Shown: positions 1-8,237 of the stretch, piece by piece | Numbering within the stretch: the stretch's first letter is position 1 | Layout of the letters: each line of letters opens with the position of its first letter | Assembly: GCA_018066825.1 (NCBI GenBank) | Contig: JAGPVU010000022.1 | Coordinates: 1 to 15,839, forward strand | Length of the DNA: 15,839 bases | DNA from: Cycloclasticus sp. | GTDB taxonomy: Bacteria; Pseudomonadota; Gammaproteobacteria; Methylococcales; Cycloclasticaceae | Direction: 5' to 3' | Program-made: the position numbers and the translations under genes | Notes under the pieces: model-generated | The model's database searches: none | Told to the model about the DNA's origin: nothing | What the model saw: only the letters and a program-made list of their open reading frames with translations

Positions 1-3000
1 CGGATGCGACTAACCTTACCCGACACATCGCCGATGGTGACCGTATCACCCACGCGGATGGGGCGTTCAAATAAAATAATAATACCGCTGATAAAGTTGG
101 CGACTATTTCTTGTAAGCCAAACCCGAGGCCAACACTCAGCGCGGCGACTAACCATTGAATGCTAGACCATTCTGCGCCAATGGCATTGAACACGAGAAT
201 AACGCCAGTACTAACAATAAAATATTGGGATAGGGTCTTTATCGCGTAGCGCGAGCCGGCGTCTATATTGAGTCGTTGTAATAGAATGATCTCAAGCAAG
301 CCAGGTACATTCTTAGCCGCAGTCACGGTAACAAGCAGGAACAGGATGGCCAATGCAACGTCTTGCAGGGTTAGGGGGGTTAACTTTTCTATTCCATCCA
401 CTAATTGGGTTGTGCTAAAGGGTAATGAAATAGAGTCTAGAACATTAAAAATGGGTAATAAGTCAGTCCATACAAACCAAAGAGCAATAAGGCCTGCTAA
501 AACCAAGCCGGTACGAATCAATTTTTTTGCTTGTTCACTAAGCTCAGAATAATCTATGTCTTGAACCTCGATATCCAGGGTGCTTTCTGAGCTGGATTTT
601 TTTTCTACATGGCCTTCTTTTTGTTTAAGCGCATAATTTTCTTTTCTTTTTTTGACCGCTTCACGGTACCTGAATTGCTTTTCGGCGATATATAAGGCGC
701 GTAGCAGTAAGGCGTGCAACACCATTAGGCCAAAAAAGAAAACGATCATGGTGCGCACGTGTTGCATAACAACTAAGGCCGTGTGTTGATAACCTGCAGC
801 AGCTGCTACCATCATTGCTAAGGGTAAAAATAGAGCGAGAGGGAGCCAGAAATAAGCAACCTGTTTTAACGATTCATTGCCGGCTTTTTTTCTTAAGAAG
901 CATTGGAGTGTGCTAGACGGCCCCAAGAGATGGTAAATAAAAATGATAAAGGTAACCATTAACGACATAAACGCTGGACGGGCGAGCCCCTGAGTTAAAA
1001 AGGACTCAGGTGGGTGCATGGACACGGTCATGATTAACACCAGTGTAGGCATAATAATCTTTAGCCATTTGGTGTGCGAGAGCAGCCCTTGGTAAATGGG
1101 CACTGGCCACCGAAAGTGCCGACCTGCCAAACCATATTCTAAACAGCTGTAGCGAATAAATGAGATAATCAGCAACATGGTGCTGGCGGCTTGTAAGCCA
1201 CCGGCTAAGGCTAGTGAAAACGTCGTTGCGGGCAATACACTAAGCTGCCAAGCGATAAAATAAAGAAGTAGCGGCCAAACGGCAGCTAATAAGGCGGTAT
1301 AAATAAGCGCCTTGAAGGATAATTTAATGGAATCGAAGCGAATTTTTATCGTTTGCTTAGCGATCTCTCGAAGTCGTTTTTTGCAAAATTTTTGCAGGAA
1401 AAAACCACCAACCAGCAACATTAGGGCAATCAGCGCCAGCCAAGGTTTGGCCTGTATGGTGAGGGATAAGTTGTTTATTAGCGGTTGCCAATTGTTTGTA
1501 GACGTTAGCCAGGCTATTGCGTTAATAAAGTGCGCGCCATCTTCGACGCCTATAACTGGTATGCTTTTAATCCAGAGTAAGCGTTCGTTGATAAAACTTG
1601 AAAATTGTTGTGCCTCAAGCACCAGTTGACGACGCGCGGTATCCAGCGACGTTAAATCACTAATGTAACGATTATATGTTTCGCTTAGCTTGGTTAAATT
1701 ATTGAACTGTATGGTCAACAAGGATCGCACAAGCTGTGATAGCCGGGTGCGGTCGTCGTCCTTTGATGTTGCAAAAGCAGATGGGGGCTGGGCAATTTTT
1801 TGTTCTTCTACGTCGGCTAGGGTCTTTTCAATGCGCTGCTCAATGTTTAACAAAGCGCGTCGCCTTTCATTGATATCGATCAGACGGTCGGTGACACGGT
1901 CAATTTCGTTACGGCGCTTTTTCGCGCCGGCCTGGTAACTGTGAATTGACGGTAATGCAGTCGCTCTATTGCGCAACATTCTACCGATTGCCTCGCTATT
2001 GCCAACAAGTTCGACGCGTTTTCGCGCTTCTTCTACTTGCTGTATAAGTTCGTCGAGTGCTTGTGACGATGCATTTAAACGCTCGGTTGTTTGTGCCTGC
2101 TTAAGTGTGACGTCTTGTAGCTCATTGCCAAATGTCACATTATCATCAGCGATGACACGTACCGCTATCGGTAAGTCCGCTACCGACTGCTGTAGAATTT
2201 CTGCTTGTTCAGATACCTCAGCGGCTTTGTTCTCTCGTTGTTGCTGTAGCTTGACCTTAAGCAAGTCTGTATGGGTTTGAAGCTGGGTCAGCCTTCGGCT
2301 GGCTAGATCGCGCTCTAGGGTGTGCAGTTGTACTAATACGTCCTGCTTCTCGAGAACAAACAAATAATGTTGTAACTGAGTTTCGTACAGTGCTTTTTTT
2401 ATGGCTAAGTTGGTGTGTCGGGCTTCGGATAGCACGTTATTATCAACGTCGGGCGTTTCGGCTAAGGACTGTTTGGCGCTATCGAGTCGTTTTTTTAAGT
2501 CGTTGATCGATCCATGGCCTTTTCCTTTAGTAGCTAGAAGCTCGCTGAGCACTTGGGCGTGCTTTTTTTGTTTTGCTAGCTGCTGTCTGTGCTCGGCCTC
2601 CGCAGTCATTAACGCTGTTTCAAGTTTTATAACATCATTTTCAGTGGATGAATTATCAAAGTCAGCTGGGGATTTAAAGGAATTCACTAAGGCGTCTTGA
2701 ATGTCAGTAATTCGTTTGGGCGCGTCGACCAGCTGGGCTTCAAACGATACTAATTCGGCAACGAGTTCTAAGGTGGATTTTTTATTAACGATAGCCATAT
2801 CGTAATGGCTAAGCGCAGTTGCTTTTAAACTCTCGTCAAGTGAGGAGTCAGCGTTGATGCTGGCCTTTTTTTGCTGTAAAAACGCCAATGAAAAAGCGCC
2901 TTGCTCAGTTGTTAAAGCTTGTTCTGCAAAGCCGGTTGAGATGCCGCTGAGGAGAAAAATGAATAGACAGATAGCACGGACAAACGGTGCTGGCTTACTC

Positions 3001-3026
3001 TCGTTAATGGCTGTTAATTTGTTCAT
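1..3026 (-). CDS. mscK: MscK/KefA-type large mechanosensitive channel (3' end outside window)
   Basis: Reading leftward from ATG at 3026-3024, an open frame of about 1008 codons runs off base 1, so the C-terminal beta and alpha/beta domains are partly missing. The start MNKLTAINESKPAPFVRAIC leads into a hydrophobic signal-peptide-like segment ending near GFA (residue ~35). Residues ~40-500 are Gln/Glu/Lys/Leu-rich and look like the coiled-coil periplasmic MscS-porin domain. About ten hydrophobic segments follow (~525-960, for example WLALIALMLLVGGFFL). The MscS pore and beta-domain signature comes last: VGLGFGLQEIVANF, then ILFERPIRVGDTVTIG (~960-1000). E. coli MscK and MscM, about 1100 residues each, have this layout. 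The family opens under membrane tension to release solutes during hypo-osmotic shock, in the inner membrane. MscK versus MscM cannot be separated without the C-terminus. It diverges from corA. Confidence 0.9.
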   Translation of the reverse strand, partial: MNKLTAINESKPAPFVRAICLFIFLLSGISTGFAEQALTTEQGAFSLAFLQQKKASINADSSLDESLKATALSHYDMAIVNKKSTLELVAELVSFEAQLVDAPKRITDIQDALVNSFKSPADFDNSSTENDVIKLETALMTAEAEHRQQLAKQKKHAQVLSELLATKGKGHGSINDLKKRLDSAKQSLAETPDVDNNVLSEARHTNLAIKKALYETQLQHYLFVLEKQDVLVQLHTLERDLASRRLTQLQTHTDLLKVKLQQQRENKAAEVSEQAEILQQSVADLPIAVRVIADDNVTFGNELQDVTLKQAQTTERLNASSQALDELIQQVEEARKRVELVGNSEAIGRMLRNRATALPSIHSYQAGAKKRRNEIDRVTDRLIDINERRRALLNIEQRIEKTLADVEEQKIAQPPSAFATSKDDDRTRLSQLVRSLLTIQFNNLTKLSETYNRYISDLTSLDTARRQLVLEAQQFSSFINERLLWIKSIPVIGVEDGAHFINAIAWLTSTNNWQPLINNLSLTIQAKPWLALIALMLLVGGFFLQKFCKKRLREIAKQTIKIRFDSIKLSFKALIYTALLAAVWPLLLYFIAWQLSVLPATTFSLALAGGLQAASTMLLIISFIRYSCLEYGLAGRHFRWPVPIYQGLLSHTKWLKIIMPTLVLIMTVSMHPPESFLTQGLARPAFMSLMVTFIIFIYHLLGPSSTLQCFLRKKAGNESLKQVAYFWLPLALFLPLAMMVAAAAGYQHTALVVMQHVRTMIVFFFGLMVLHALLLRALYIAEKQFRYREAVKKRKENYALKQKEGHVEKKSSSESTLDIEVQDIDYSELSEQAKKLIRTGLVLAGLIALWFVWTDLLPIFNVLDSISLPFSTTQLVDGIEKLTPLTLQDVALAILFLLVTVTAAKNVPGLLEIILLQRLNIDAGSRYAIKTLSQYFIVSTGVILVFNAIGAEWSSIQWLVAALSVGLGFGLQEIVANFISGIIILFERPIRVGDTVTIGDVSGKVSRI

Positions 3027-3285
3027 GGACTCGGGCTTCTCATTATTCGCGCTAACGTTATGCTAAGCGTTTACTTGGGCATTATATTCGACAATGCTGG
3101 AGGTATGCTATAAACCTAGATGGCTCTGCTTAAGGGGGTATTATCGTTGTTAAAGCGGTCTGCTAACAGCTGCTGGTGGTCAGCGGTTACAGAAAGCGGC
3201 TAAATCATTAAAAAGACCCTAGGTTTGAAGCCAGTTGTGCCTTACCATTATACTTTGCATTGATGAATACTTTTTTGGTGGGTAT
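3027..3285. promoter_or_regulatory. Divergent intergenic region between mscK-type gene and corA
   Basis: This 259-base gap must hold promoters for both divergent genes. No convincing -35/-10 pair or known riboswitch could be picked out by eye. An 8-base inverted repeat is present, AAACCTAG at 3112-3119 and CTAGGTTT at 3219-3226. The arms are about 100 bases apart, so its meaning is doubtful. A TTG at 3235 would extend corA by 17 codons, but the ATG at 3286 is preferred. Confidence 0.4.
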
Positions 3286-4353
3286 ATGGCTGAATCAATA
3301 GGAGTTTCTTCTAAAAAAACGGGCCTGCCACCAGGCTCTTTGGTTCATGTGGGTGAGGTGTTAGAGGACACAACCCGAATGACCGTTATCGACTATACCG
3401 CGGGTGCTATTAACGAGCACCCGATTGAGTCGATCGATGAAACACTAAGGTATATGGAAACCGATACGGTGACTTGGGTCATCATTGAGGGCTTAGCAGA
3501 TGTCGAGGTAATAGAACGCATCGGCGCCTTATTCGGTATTCATCAGTTGGTGTTAGAGGATATTCTTAATACCCATCAGCGGGCAAAATTCGAAGATTAC
3601 GATGACCATTTGTTTATCGTGCTTAAGTGTTTATTGCCAGATACGGGGCGTTTTTCGGTAATTTATGAGCAAATTAGTTTGCTCGTATTAAAGAACTTTG
3701 TGTTTGTTTTTAAAGAAAAAACCGATGATTTTTTACAGCCAATCGTAAAGCGGATTAAGACCAGCAAAGGGCGTTTTACCAGTCTGGGTACCGATTACTT
3801 AGCGTATACGATATTAGATTCGATAGTCGACCAAAATTTTGTTTTGATCGATTCATTAGACGATGCGGTCACTTCGTTAGAGGACCGCTTACTCAAATCT
3901 GAACCAACGCAAGATATGTTGTTTGAGATACAAGGTTTGAAGCGTGAATTGATAAGGATTCGGCGGCACGTTTCGCCCGTACGTGAACTGTTGGCAGAAA
4001 TGATGCGTTGTGAGTCTGGCTTAATAGATGCGAAAACGCATGTGTATTTACGTGATGTTTCTGATCATGCGATCCGTGTTACTGAGTCTATCGAGTCGTA
4101 TAGGGATGTGTTGACGGGCTTACTCGAGATTTATATCTCTACCGTTAGCAATAAAATGAACGAGGTGATGAAGGTCTTAACCGTATTTGCTTCTATTTTT
4201 ATACCGTTGACGTTTATCGCCGGTATTTATGGAATGAATTTTGAGTACATGCCGGAGTTAAAGTGGAAGTGGGCGTATCCCACGCTTTGGCTGTCATTTG
4301 TAGCAATACCGGCGGTATTATTAGTGTATTTTAAAAAACGTAAATGGTTGTAA
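3286..4353 (+). CDS. corA: CorA-family Mg2+/Co2+ channel
   Basis: Predicted 355-residue inner-membrane divalent cation channel. CorA proteins form pentamers that let Mg2+ (also Co2+ and Ni2+) into the cytoplasm. The visible signature is YGMNFEYMPEL, with the GMN motif at residues ~316-318 at the end of the first membrane helix (VLTVFASIFIPLTFIAGIYG). A second helix follows (TLWLSFVAIPAVLLVYF), and the protein ends in the basic tail KKRKWL. The long N-terminal part is the soluble cytoplasmic funnel, including the family-typical LVLEDILNTHQRAKFEDYDD stretch. The ATG at 3286 is chosen because GGTGGG lies just before it. The upstream in-frame TTG at 3235 adds a non-conserved peptide. The PsiE-family gene follows 36 bases downstream, so co-transcription is likely. 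The residues between GMN and the second helix (KWKWAYP) vary normally in the family. Confidence 0.95.
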   Translation: MAESIGVSSKKTGLPPGSLVHVGEVLEDTTRMTVIDYTAGAINEHPIESIDETLRYMETDTVTWVIIEGLADVEVIERIGALFGIHQLVLEDILNTHQRAKFEDYDDHLFIVLKCLLPDTGRFSVIYEQISLLVLKNFVFVFKEKTDDFLQPIVKRIKTSKGRFTSLGTDYLAYTILDSIVDQNFVLIDSLDDAVTSLEDRLLKSEPTQDMLFEIQGLKRELIRIRRHVSPVRELLAEMMRCESGLIDAKTHVYLRDVSDHAIRVTESIESYRDVLTGLLEIYISTVSNKMNEVMKVLTVFASIFIPLTFIAGIYGMNFEYMPELKWKWAYPTLWLSFVAIPAVLLVYFKKRKWL

Positions 4354-4389
4354 TGGCCCAAAAAATTTTAGATTGTATGGAGAGTTTAA

Positions 4390-4836
4390 ATGAGTGATGA
4401 GTTACCAGAAGAACATCCCGATGTGCTGTTATCTCGACTACACAAAGCGATAAAGTTTTGCATAAGAACGCTCGCTGTTTTGATGGTGGTCGTGATCTTT
4501 TGGGGCGTTTTAGATGTGGTCTACGTGATCTACACACAAGTGTCTAAAGCCCCCTACTTGTTGCTAGCGGTGTCCGATATTTTTAAAGTTTTTGCGGCCT
4601 TTCTGGTGGTGTTAATTGCGATCGAGATCTATCAAAACATCATCCTCTACCTGCGAACTGATGTTATCCCGATTAAGTTAGTGATTGCCACAGCATTGAT
4701 GGCGATCGCCCGAAAAGTCATTATTATTGACCTTAAAGACGTGTCCGCGATACATATCTTTTCGATAGCGGCCGTGGTGCTCGCCTTAGGCGTGACCTAT
4801 TATTTAGTGGGGCAACAACATAAAGAGTCGCTTTGA
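4390..4836 (+). CDS. PsiE-family (phosphate-starvation-inducible E) membrane protein
   Basis: A 148-residue small integral membrane protein. About four hydrophobic segments are visible: ~27-50 (TLAVLMVVVIFWGVLDVVYVI), ~58-82, ~93-112 and ~120-140. The conserved core of the PsiE family is clear in AIEIYQNIILYLR followed by KLVIATALMAIARKVIIID. The biochemical role of PsiE is unknown; E. coli psiE was named for induction by phosphate starvation. The start is supported by GGAGAG at 4379-4384, five bases before the ATG. It lies 36 bases after corA and 88 bases before a DUF2789 gene, all on the same strand. No Pho box was recognised upstream, so the name should not be read as proof of phosphate control here. 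Confidence 0.87.
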   Translation: MSDELPEEHPDVLLSRLHKAIKFCIRTLAVLMVVVIFWGVLDVVYVIYTQVSKAPYLLLAVSDIFKVFAAFLVVLIAIEIYQNIILYLRTDVIPIKLVIATALMAIARKVIIIDLKDVSAIHIFSIAAVVLALGVTYYLVGQQHKESL

Positions 4837-4924
4837 CCGTGTTTTAATGAGTAGTTCCGGCTAACAGGTGGATAAGACTTACTGGTCGATTAATATTGGA
4901 TGTAATGCAAAGAAGAGGTGCACA

Positions 4925-5167
4925 ATGGAAATAAATGATCCCACGTTAAGCGCGTTATTTGACCAATTAGGTTTGGCTAGTACATCGGTAGCGATTAAGG
5001 AATTTATCAAGAAAAACGCGCCATTGCCTAGGGCGATAGCTTTACATCAAGCCAATTTCTGGAATGCGTCGCAATCGGCTTTCTTAAAAGAATCTATTGA
5101 AGAAGACTCTGATTGGTCTGACGTCGTCGATCAATTAAATATCATGTTGCGCTCAACACAAGGCTAA
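4925..5167 (+). CDS. DUF2789 family small protein
   Basis: An 80-residue soluble acidic protein that matches the pattern of the DUF2789 family. It begins MEINDPTLSALFDQLGL and continues with AIKEFIKKNAPLP, FWNASQSAFLKESIEEDSDW and DVVDQLNIMLR. The family has no established function. No signal peptide or membrane helix is visible. The ATG at 4925 is preferred because AGAGGTG precedes it at 4914-4920 and the family start fits. An in-frame GTG at 4868 would add 19 residues that look like untranslated leader. It sits between the PsiE-family gene and mgtE, with 151 bases before mgtE. Confidence 0.82.
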   Translation: MEINDPTLSALFDQLGLASTSVAIKEFIKKNAPLPRAIALHQANFWNASQSAFLKESIEEDSDWSDVVDQLNIMLRSTQG

Positions 5168-5195
5168 AACGGTCTTTTTAAAGGCTTAAGGTAAG

Positions 5196-5208
5196 GATGC
5201 CTGGCATC
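5196..5208. repeat. Short perfect palindrome upstream of mgtE
   Basis: GATGCC and GGCATC flank a single T within the 151-base gap before mgtE. The gap also contains the self-complementary AAGGATCCTT at 5260-5269. No M-box-like architecture or poly-T terminator was recognised. The palindrome could be a weak operator or chance. Confidence 0.3.
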
Positions 5209-5318
5209 GAGGAAAATCAAAATCGACCTAGGCGGAATAGTGCGGCTTATGCTTTGCTTAAGGATCCTTCAAGTCAAACATAGTATTTAACCCTTAAAAA
5301 AAACAGGAACATAGTGAT

Positions 5319-6698
5319 ATGAGTAATGCACCTGAGAAGGATGACAAAGCAGCGCTTGAGGCGTTGGAAGAGTCGTTATATGACGCGTTAGAAGCGGCGG
5401 ATCAACAGCAGGTCGCTGAGATTATTGAAGGTGCTTCAAACCAAGATATTTTACGACACGCATCGCAAATGACGGCGGATGAACGCGATCAATTGATATC
5501 AATCATGACGCCGGAAGCGGCGGCTGAGCTGATTGAAGAAGCACCTTCTGGCCTCGCTGTAGCAATGATTAAAGACCTGGATTCCTCCGTCGCGGCGAAA
5601 ATCATGGAAGAGCTGCACACAGATACGCAGGCGGATTTAGTCAACGAAATGCGTAAAAGTGATGCCGAAGCGATTTTATCTGCGATGGATGTGGAAAGTG
5701 CCGATGATGTCCGAAAATTGTCGCAATACCCGCCAGATAGCGCGGGTGGCTTAATGGAGCTGGAGGCATTTACCTTTATCAGTACGGACTCTGTAGGTAC
5801 CATTTTAAGACGCATGATCGAAGCGGATGAAGAGTTTGAGCGCCACCGCGGGCAACACCCGTATGTTTTAGATGAGACAGGCAGGTTGCTCGGCGTGGTG
5901 TCGTTGCGCGATTTGTTGCGGAGCAAACGGGCGGTGAGCTTGCTTGAGATCATGACACCGGCGTTATCGGTTAAGGCCGATACCAGTCAAGATGAGTTGG
6001 CGACATTGTTCGACGAAAACCCTTTTCTAGGGATTCCGGTGGTTGACGATGAAAAACGGATACTCGGGGTGGTGTCGCGCATTGAGCTGGCGGATGCAGA
6101 GCTGGTACGTGTTGAACATGAAGGCTTATCACGGCAACAAGTTGGTGACGAGCTGCGCTCAATGCCAACCTGGCTGCGTTCAAGGCGTAGGCTTGCTTGG
6201 CTGTCGTCTAATATTGTTTTAAATATTATCGCAGCCAGCGTGATTTCTGCGTATGAAGAAACCCTCACGGCGGTTATTGCGATTGCTGTTTTTCTACCGA
6301 TGGTATCGGATATGAGCGGCTGTTCAGGCAATCAGGCGGTGGGTGTTAGTATGCGTGAGTTATCACTCGGTCTTACCCGTCCGGTGGATCTTTTCCATGT
6401 GTTACGTAAGGAATTAGGCGTTGGCATTATCAATGGCATTGTGCTCGGCGTACTGATTGGCATAGTGGCCTGGGTTTGGAAAGACAGCGTGTATCTCGGT
6501 ATAGTGATCGGACTGGCGTTGTCGTTAAATACGTTAATTGCGGTATCTATCGGCGGTACAGTCCCCTTAATACTAAAACGATTTGGCATTGATCCTGCCG
6601 TTGCGTCAGGGCCATTATTAACCACGGTTACTGATATGGCAGGTTTCTTTTTGGTGCTTAGCCTGGCCTCTTTTTTCATGCCGCAACTATTGGCGTAA
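5319..6698 (+). CDS. mgtE: MgtE-family Mg2+ channel
   Basis: A 459-residue Mg2+ channel of the MgtE family, a dimer gated by intracellular Mg2+. The order is: an N-domain of helical repeats (~10-135; IIEGASNQDILRHASQM, MTPEAAAELIEEAP); the family motif YPPDSAGGLMELEAF near 138-152; two CBS domains (~150-270; HPYVLDETGRLLGVVSLRDL and IPVVDDEKRILGVVSRIELA); then a five-helix membrane domain from ~290. In that domain are FLPMVSDMSGCSGNQAVGVS and the C-terminal TTVTDMAGFFLVLSLASFF. Asp439 in TDMAGF corresponds to the pore Mg2+-binding aspartate known from Thermus MgtE. The start is supported by AGGAA at 5305-5309. This is the second Mg2+ transporter within 3 kb and is not related to CorA. It probably has its own promoter in the preceding gap, although none could be defined. 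Confidence 0.95.
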   Translation: MSNAPEKDDKAALEALEESLYDALEAADQQQVAEIIEGASNQDILRHASQMTADERDQLISIMTPEAAAELIEEAPSGLAVAMIKDLDSSVAAKIMEELHTDTQADLVNEMRKSDAEAILSAMDVESADDVRKLSQYPPDSAGGLMELEAFTFISTDSVGTILRRMIEADEEFERHRGQHPYVLDETGRLLGVVSLRDLLRSKRAVSLLEIMTPALSVKADTSQDELATLFDENPFLGIPVVDDEKRILGVVSRIELADAELVRVEHEGLSRQQVGDELRSMPTWLRSRRRLAWLSSNIVLNIIAASVISAYEETLTAVIAIAVFLPMVSDMSGCSGNQAVGVSMRELSLGLTRPVDLFHVLRKELGVGIINGIVLGVLIGIVAWVWKDSVYLGIVIGLALSLNTLIAVSIGGTVPLILKRFGIDPAVASGPLLTTVTDMAGFFLVLSLASFFMPQLLA

Positions 6699-6767
6699 GT
6701 AAAAACTGATCTAGCTCCGGTTTTTGACAAATTCCCATTGTTATAGCGCGTCAACAGGCGCAGGATG

Positions 6768-6809
6768 TCAGTGGAAAGGCCTATTGAGTCAACGTCTATC
6801 GGCCACTGA
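6768..6809. repeat. Inverted repeat in mgtE/MBL-gene leader
   Basis: TCAGTGG at 6768-6774 and CCACTGA at 6803-6809 can pair across a 28-base loop in the 136-base gap between mgtE and the MBL-fold gene. The right arm ends 14 bases before the ribosome binding site GAGGGA (6824-6829). It could be a leader stem-loop or an operator. There is no T-tract, so it is not an intrinsic terminator. Confidence 0.3.
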
Positions 6810-6834
6810 AACAGCGGGTTATTGAGGGAAGTTT

Positions 6835-8235
6835 ATGGCAAAACTAACGTTTTACGGCGCGACAGAAGGGGTCACCGGTTCGTCCTATGTTTTAGAAACA
6901 GCGGGCAAAACCATCTTGCTGGATTGCGGGCTTTTTCAAGGGGGACGGGAGGCGGAACAAGACAATAAAGCCGCGTTTCAATTTGATGTGGCTAGCATTG
7001 ATGCGGTGGTATTGTCGCACGCGCACTTAGACCACTCGGGTCGCTTGCCTAAGCTGGTTGTGGCGGGGTACAACAAAGCGATATTTATGACCCACCCCAC
7101 CAGTGATTTATTAGAAATCATGTTGAAAGACGCGGCCATGCTGCAACAACGCGATACCGAATGGGAAAACAAACGCCGTCGTCGTCAAGGAAAAGAGGAA
7201 GTTAAAGCGATTTATAGCGTAGAGGATGTAGAAACTACGCTCAGTCTTTGCGAAGGTTTAGCATACGGTGTTCGGCAGGAAATTTTGCCGGGCGTGTCGC
7301 TGTGCTTTCGTGACGCGGGCCATATATTAGGTTCCTCTATTGTCGAACTGTTTATCGAAGAAAACGGCGGCGAAAAGAAGTTGGTTTTTTCGGGCGACCT
7401 TGGCAACAGCTACGCGGCCTTGTTGCGCGACCCCGAGGTGGTAGAGCATGCTGATGTGCTGCTGTTAGAATCGACCTACGGTGACCGTAATCATCGGCCG
7501 ATGCAGCAAACCTTAGACGAGTTTGAAGAGATTATCGTACAAGCGTCGCAAAACGGCGGTAATATTTTGATCCCGTCGTTTGCCGTAGGGCGTACCCAAG
7601 AAATCATATTTCGTCTGGGTGAGTTGTATCAAAAGGGGGTGTTAAAAAAGCAAGCGGTCTACTTGGACAGCCCGATGGCAATTGCGGTCACCGAGGTGTA
7701 TCACCGTTACCAGAATTTTTATAATGACGACGACGCCTCAGTGATTCAGCGTGGGTATAACAGCAGTTTGCACTCTTTTTTACCAATTTTGCGTTATACG
7801 CCATCAACCGAAGAATCGATGGCGCTCAATACGATAGAATCCGGCGCGATCATTATTGCGGGTAGTGGCATGTGTACCGGCGGTCGGATTCGGCATCATT
7901 TTAAGCATAATATCTGGAAGCGTAATGCGCACGTCGTTATCGTGGGTTACCAGGCAAAAGGAACACCGGGACGCGCAATAGTTGATGGTGCAAAAACCTA
8001 TCGTCACGCAGGCGATGATATCGCTGTGAAAGCGGCTATTCATACCTTGGGCGGCTTTTCTGCTCATGCCAGCCAATCGCAATTAAGCGATTGGATCGGC
8101 CATTTCAAACAACCACACCCTACGCTTTTTCTAGTCCACGGTGAAGCAGAAGCTAAGTTGGCGTTACAGCAACACCTTGGTGGACTGGGCTGGAAAGCAC
8201 AGATTCCACAACAGGGGGAAAGTGCCGTATTTTAG
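6835..8235 (+). CDS. MBL-fold/beta-CASP metallo-hydrolase, RNA-processing (CPSF/YSH1-like) family
   Basis: A 466-residue predicted cytoplasmic zinc-dependent nuclease. The metallo-beta-lactamase signature is HAHLDHSGRLP, with His62, His64, Asp66 and His67. Further metal-site elements are DAGHILGSSIVEL near residue 160 and FSGDLGN with Asp188. The beta-CASP insert is recognisable from IPSFAVGRTQEIIFRL, YLDSPMAIAVTEVY, GSGMCTGGRIRHH and the RMMBL part GYQAKGTPGR. Final motifs are GGFSAHASQSQL (His411) and FLVHGEAEAK (His435). Family members include CPSF-73-like endonucleases and bacterial RNA exonucleases; the exact substrate here is unknown. GAGGGA at 6824-6829 supports the start. It is the last gene of the rightward run. 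Its stop codon is only two bases from the stop codon of the convergent arsJ. Confidence 0.93.
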   Translation: MAKLTFYGATEGVTGSSYVLETAGKTILLDCGLFQGGREAEQDNKAAFQFDVASIDAVVLSHAHLDHSGRLPKLVVAGYNKAIFMTHPTSDLLEIMLKDAAMLQQRDTEWENKRRRRQGKEEVKAIYSVEDVETTLSLCEGLAYGVRQEILPGVSLCFRDAGHILGSSIVELFIEENGGEKKLVFSGDLGNSYAALLRDPEVVEHADVLLLESTYGDRNHRPMQQTLDEFEEIIVQASQNGGNILIPSFAVGRTQEIIFRLGELYQKGVLKKQAVYLDSPMAIAVTEVYHRYQNFYNDDDASVIQRGYNSSLHSFLPILRYTPSTEESMALNTIESGAIIIAGSGMCTGGRIRHHFKHNIWKRNAHVVIVGYQAKGTPGRAIVDGAKTYRHAGDDIAVKAAIHTLGGFSAHASQSQLSDWIGHFKQPHPTLFLVHGEAEAKLALQQHLGGLGWKAQIPQQGESAVF

Positions 8236-8237
8236 AG

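Noticed and set aside
268..3066. Several plus-strand open frames of 70-105 codons
   Set aside because: They are antisense to the continuous MscK-type gene, have no family resemblance and show low-complexity Ser/Cys/Arg-rich composition.
3112..3226. AAACCTAG/CTAGGTTT inverted repeat as mobile-element ends
   Set aside because: Only eight bases, no open frame or target duplication between the arms; chance is likely.
5168..5318. Mg2+ riboswitch (M-box/ykoK) upstream of mgtE
   Set aside because: The gap contains only short palindromes and none of the extended conserved helices expected of an M-box.
6724..6746. TTGACA-type promoter for the MBL-fold gene
   Set aside because: TTGACA is present but the only -10-like sequence is about 12 bases away, too close for a sigma-70 promoter.
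5489..6754. Minus-strand open frames of up to 154 codons opposite mgtE
   Set aside because: mgtE is unmistakable on the plus strand; the opposite frames have no recognisable motif.
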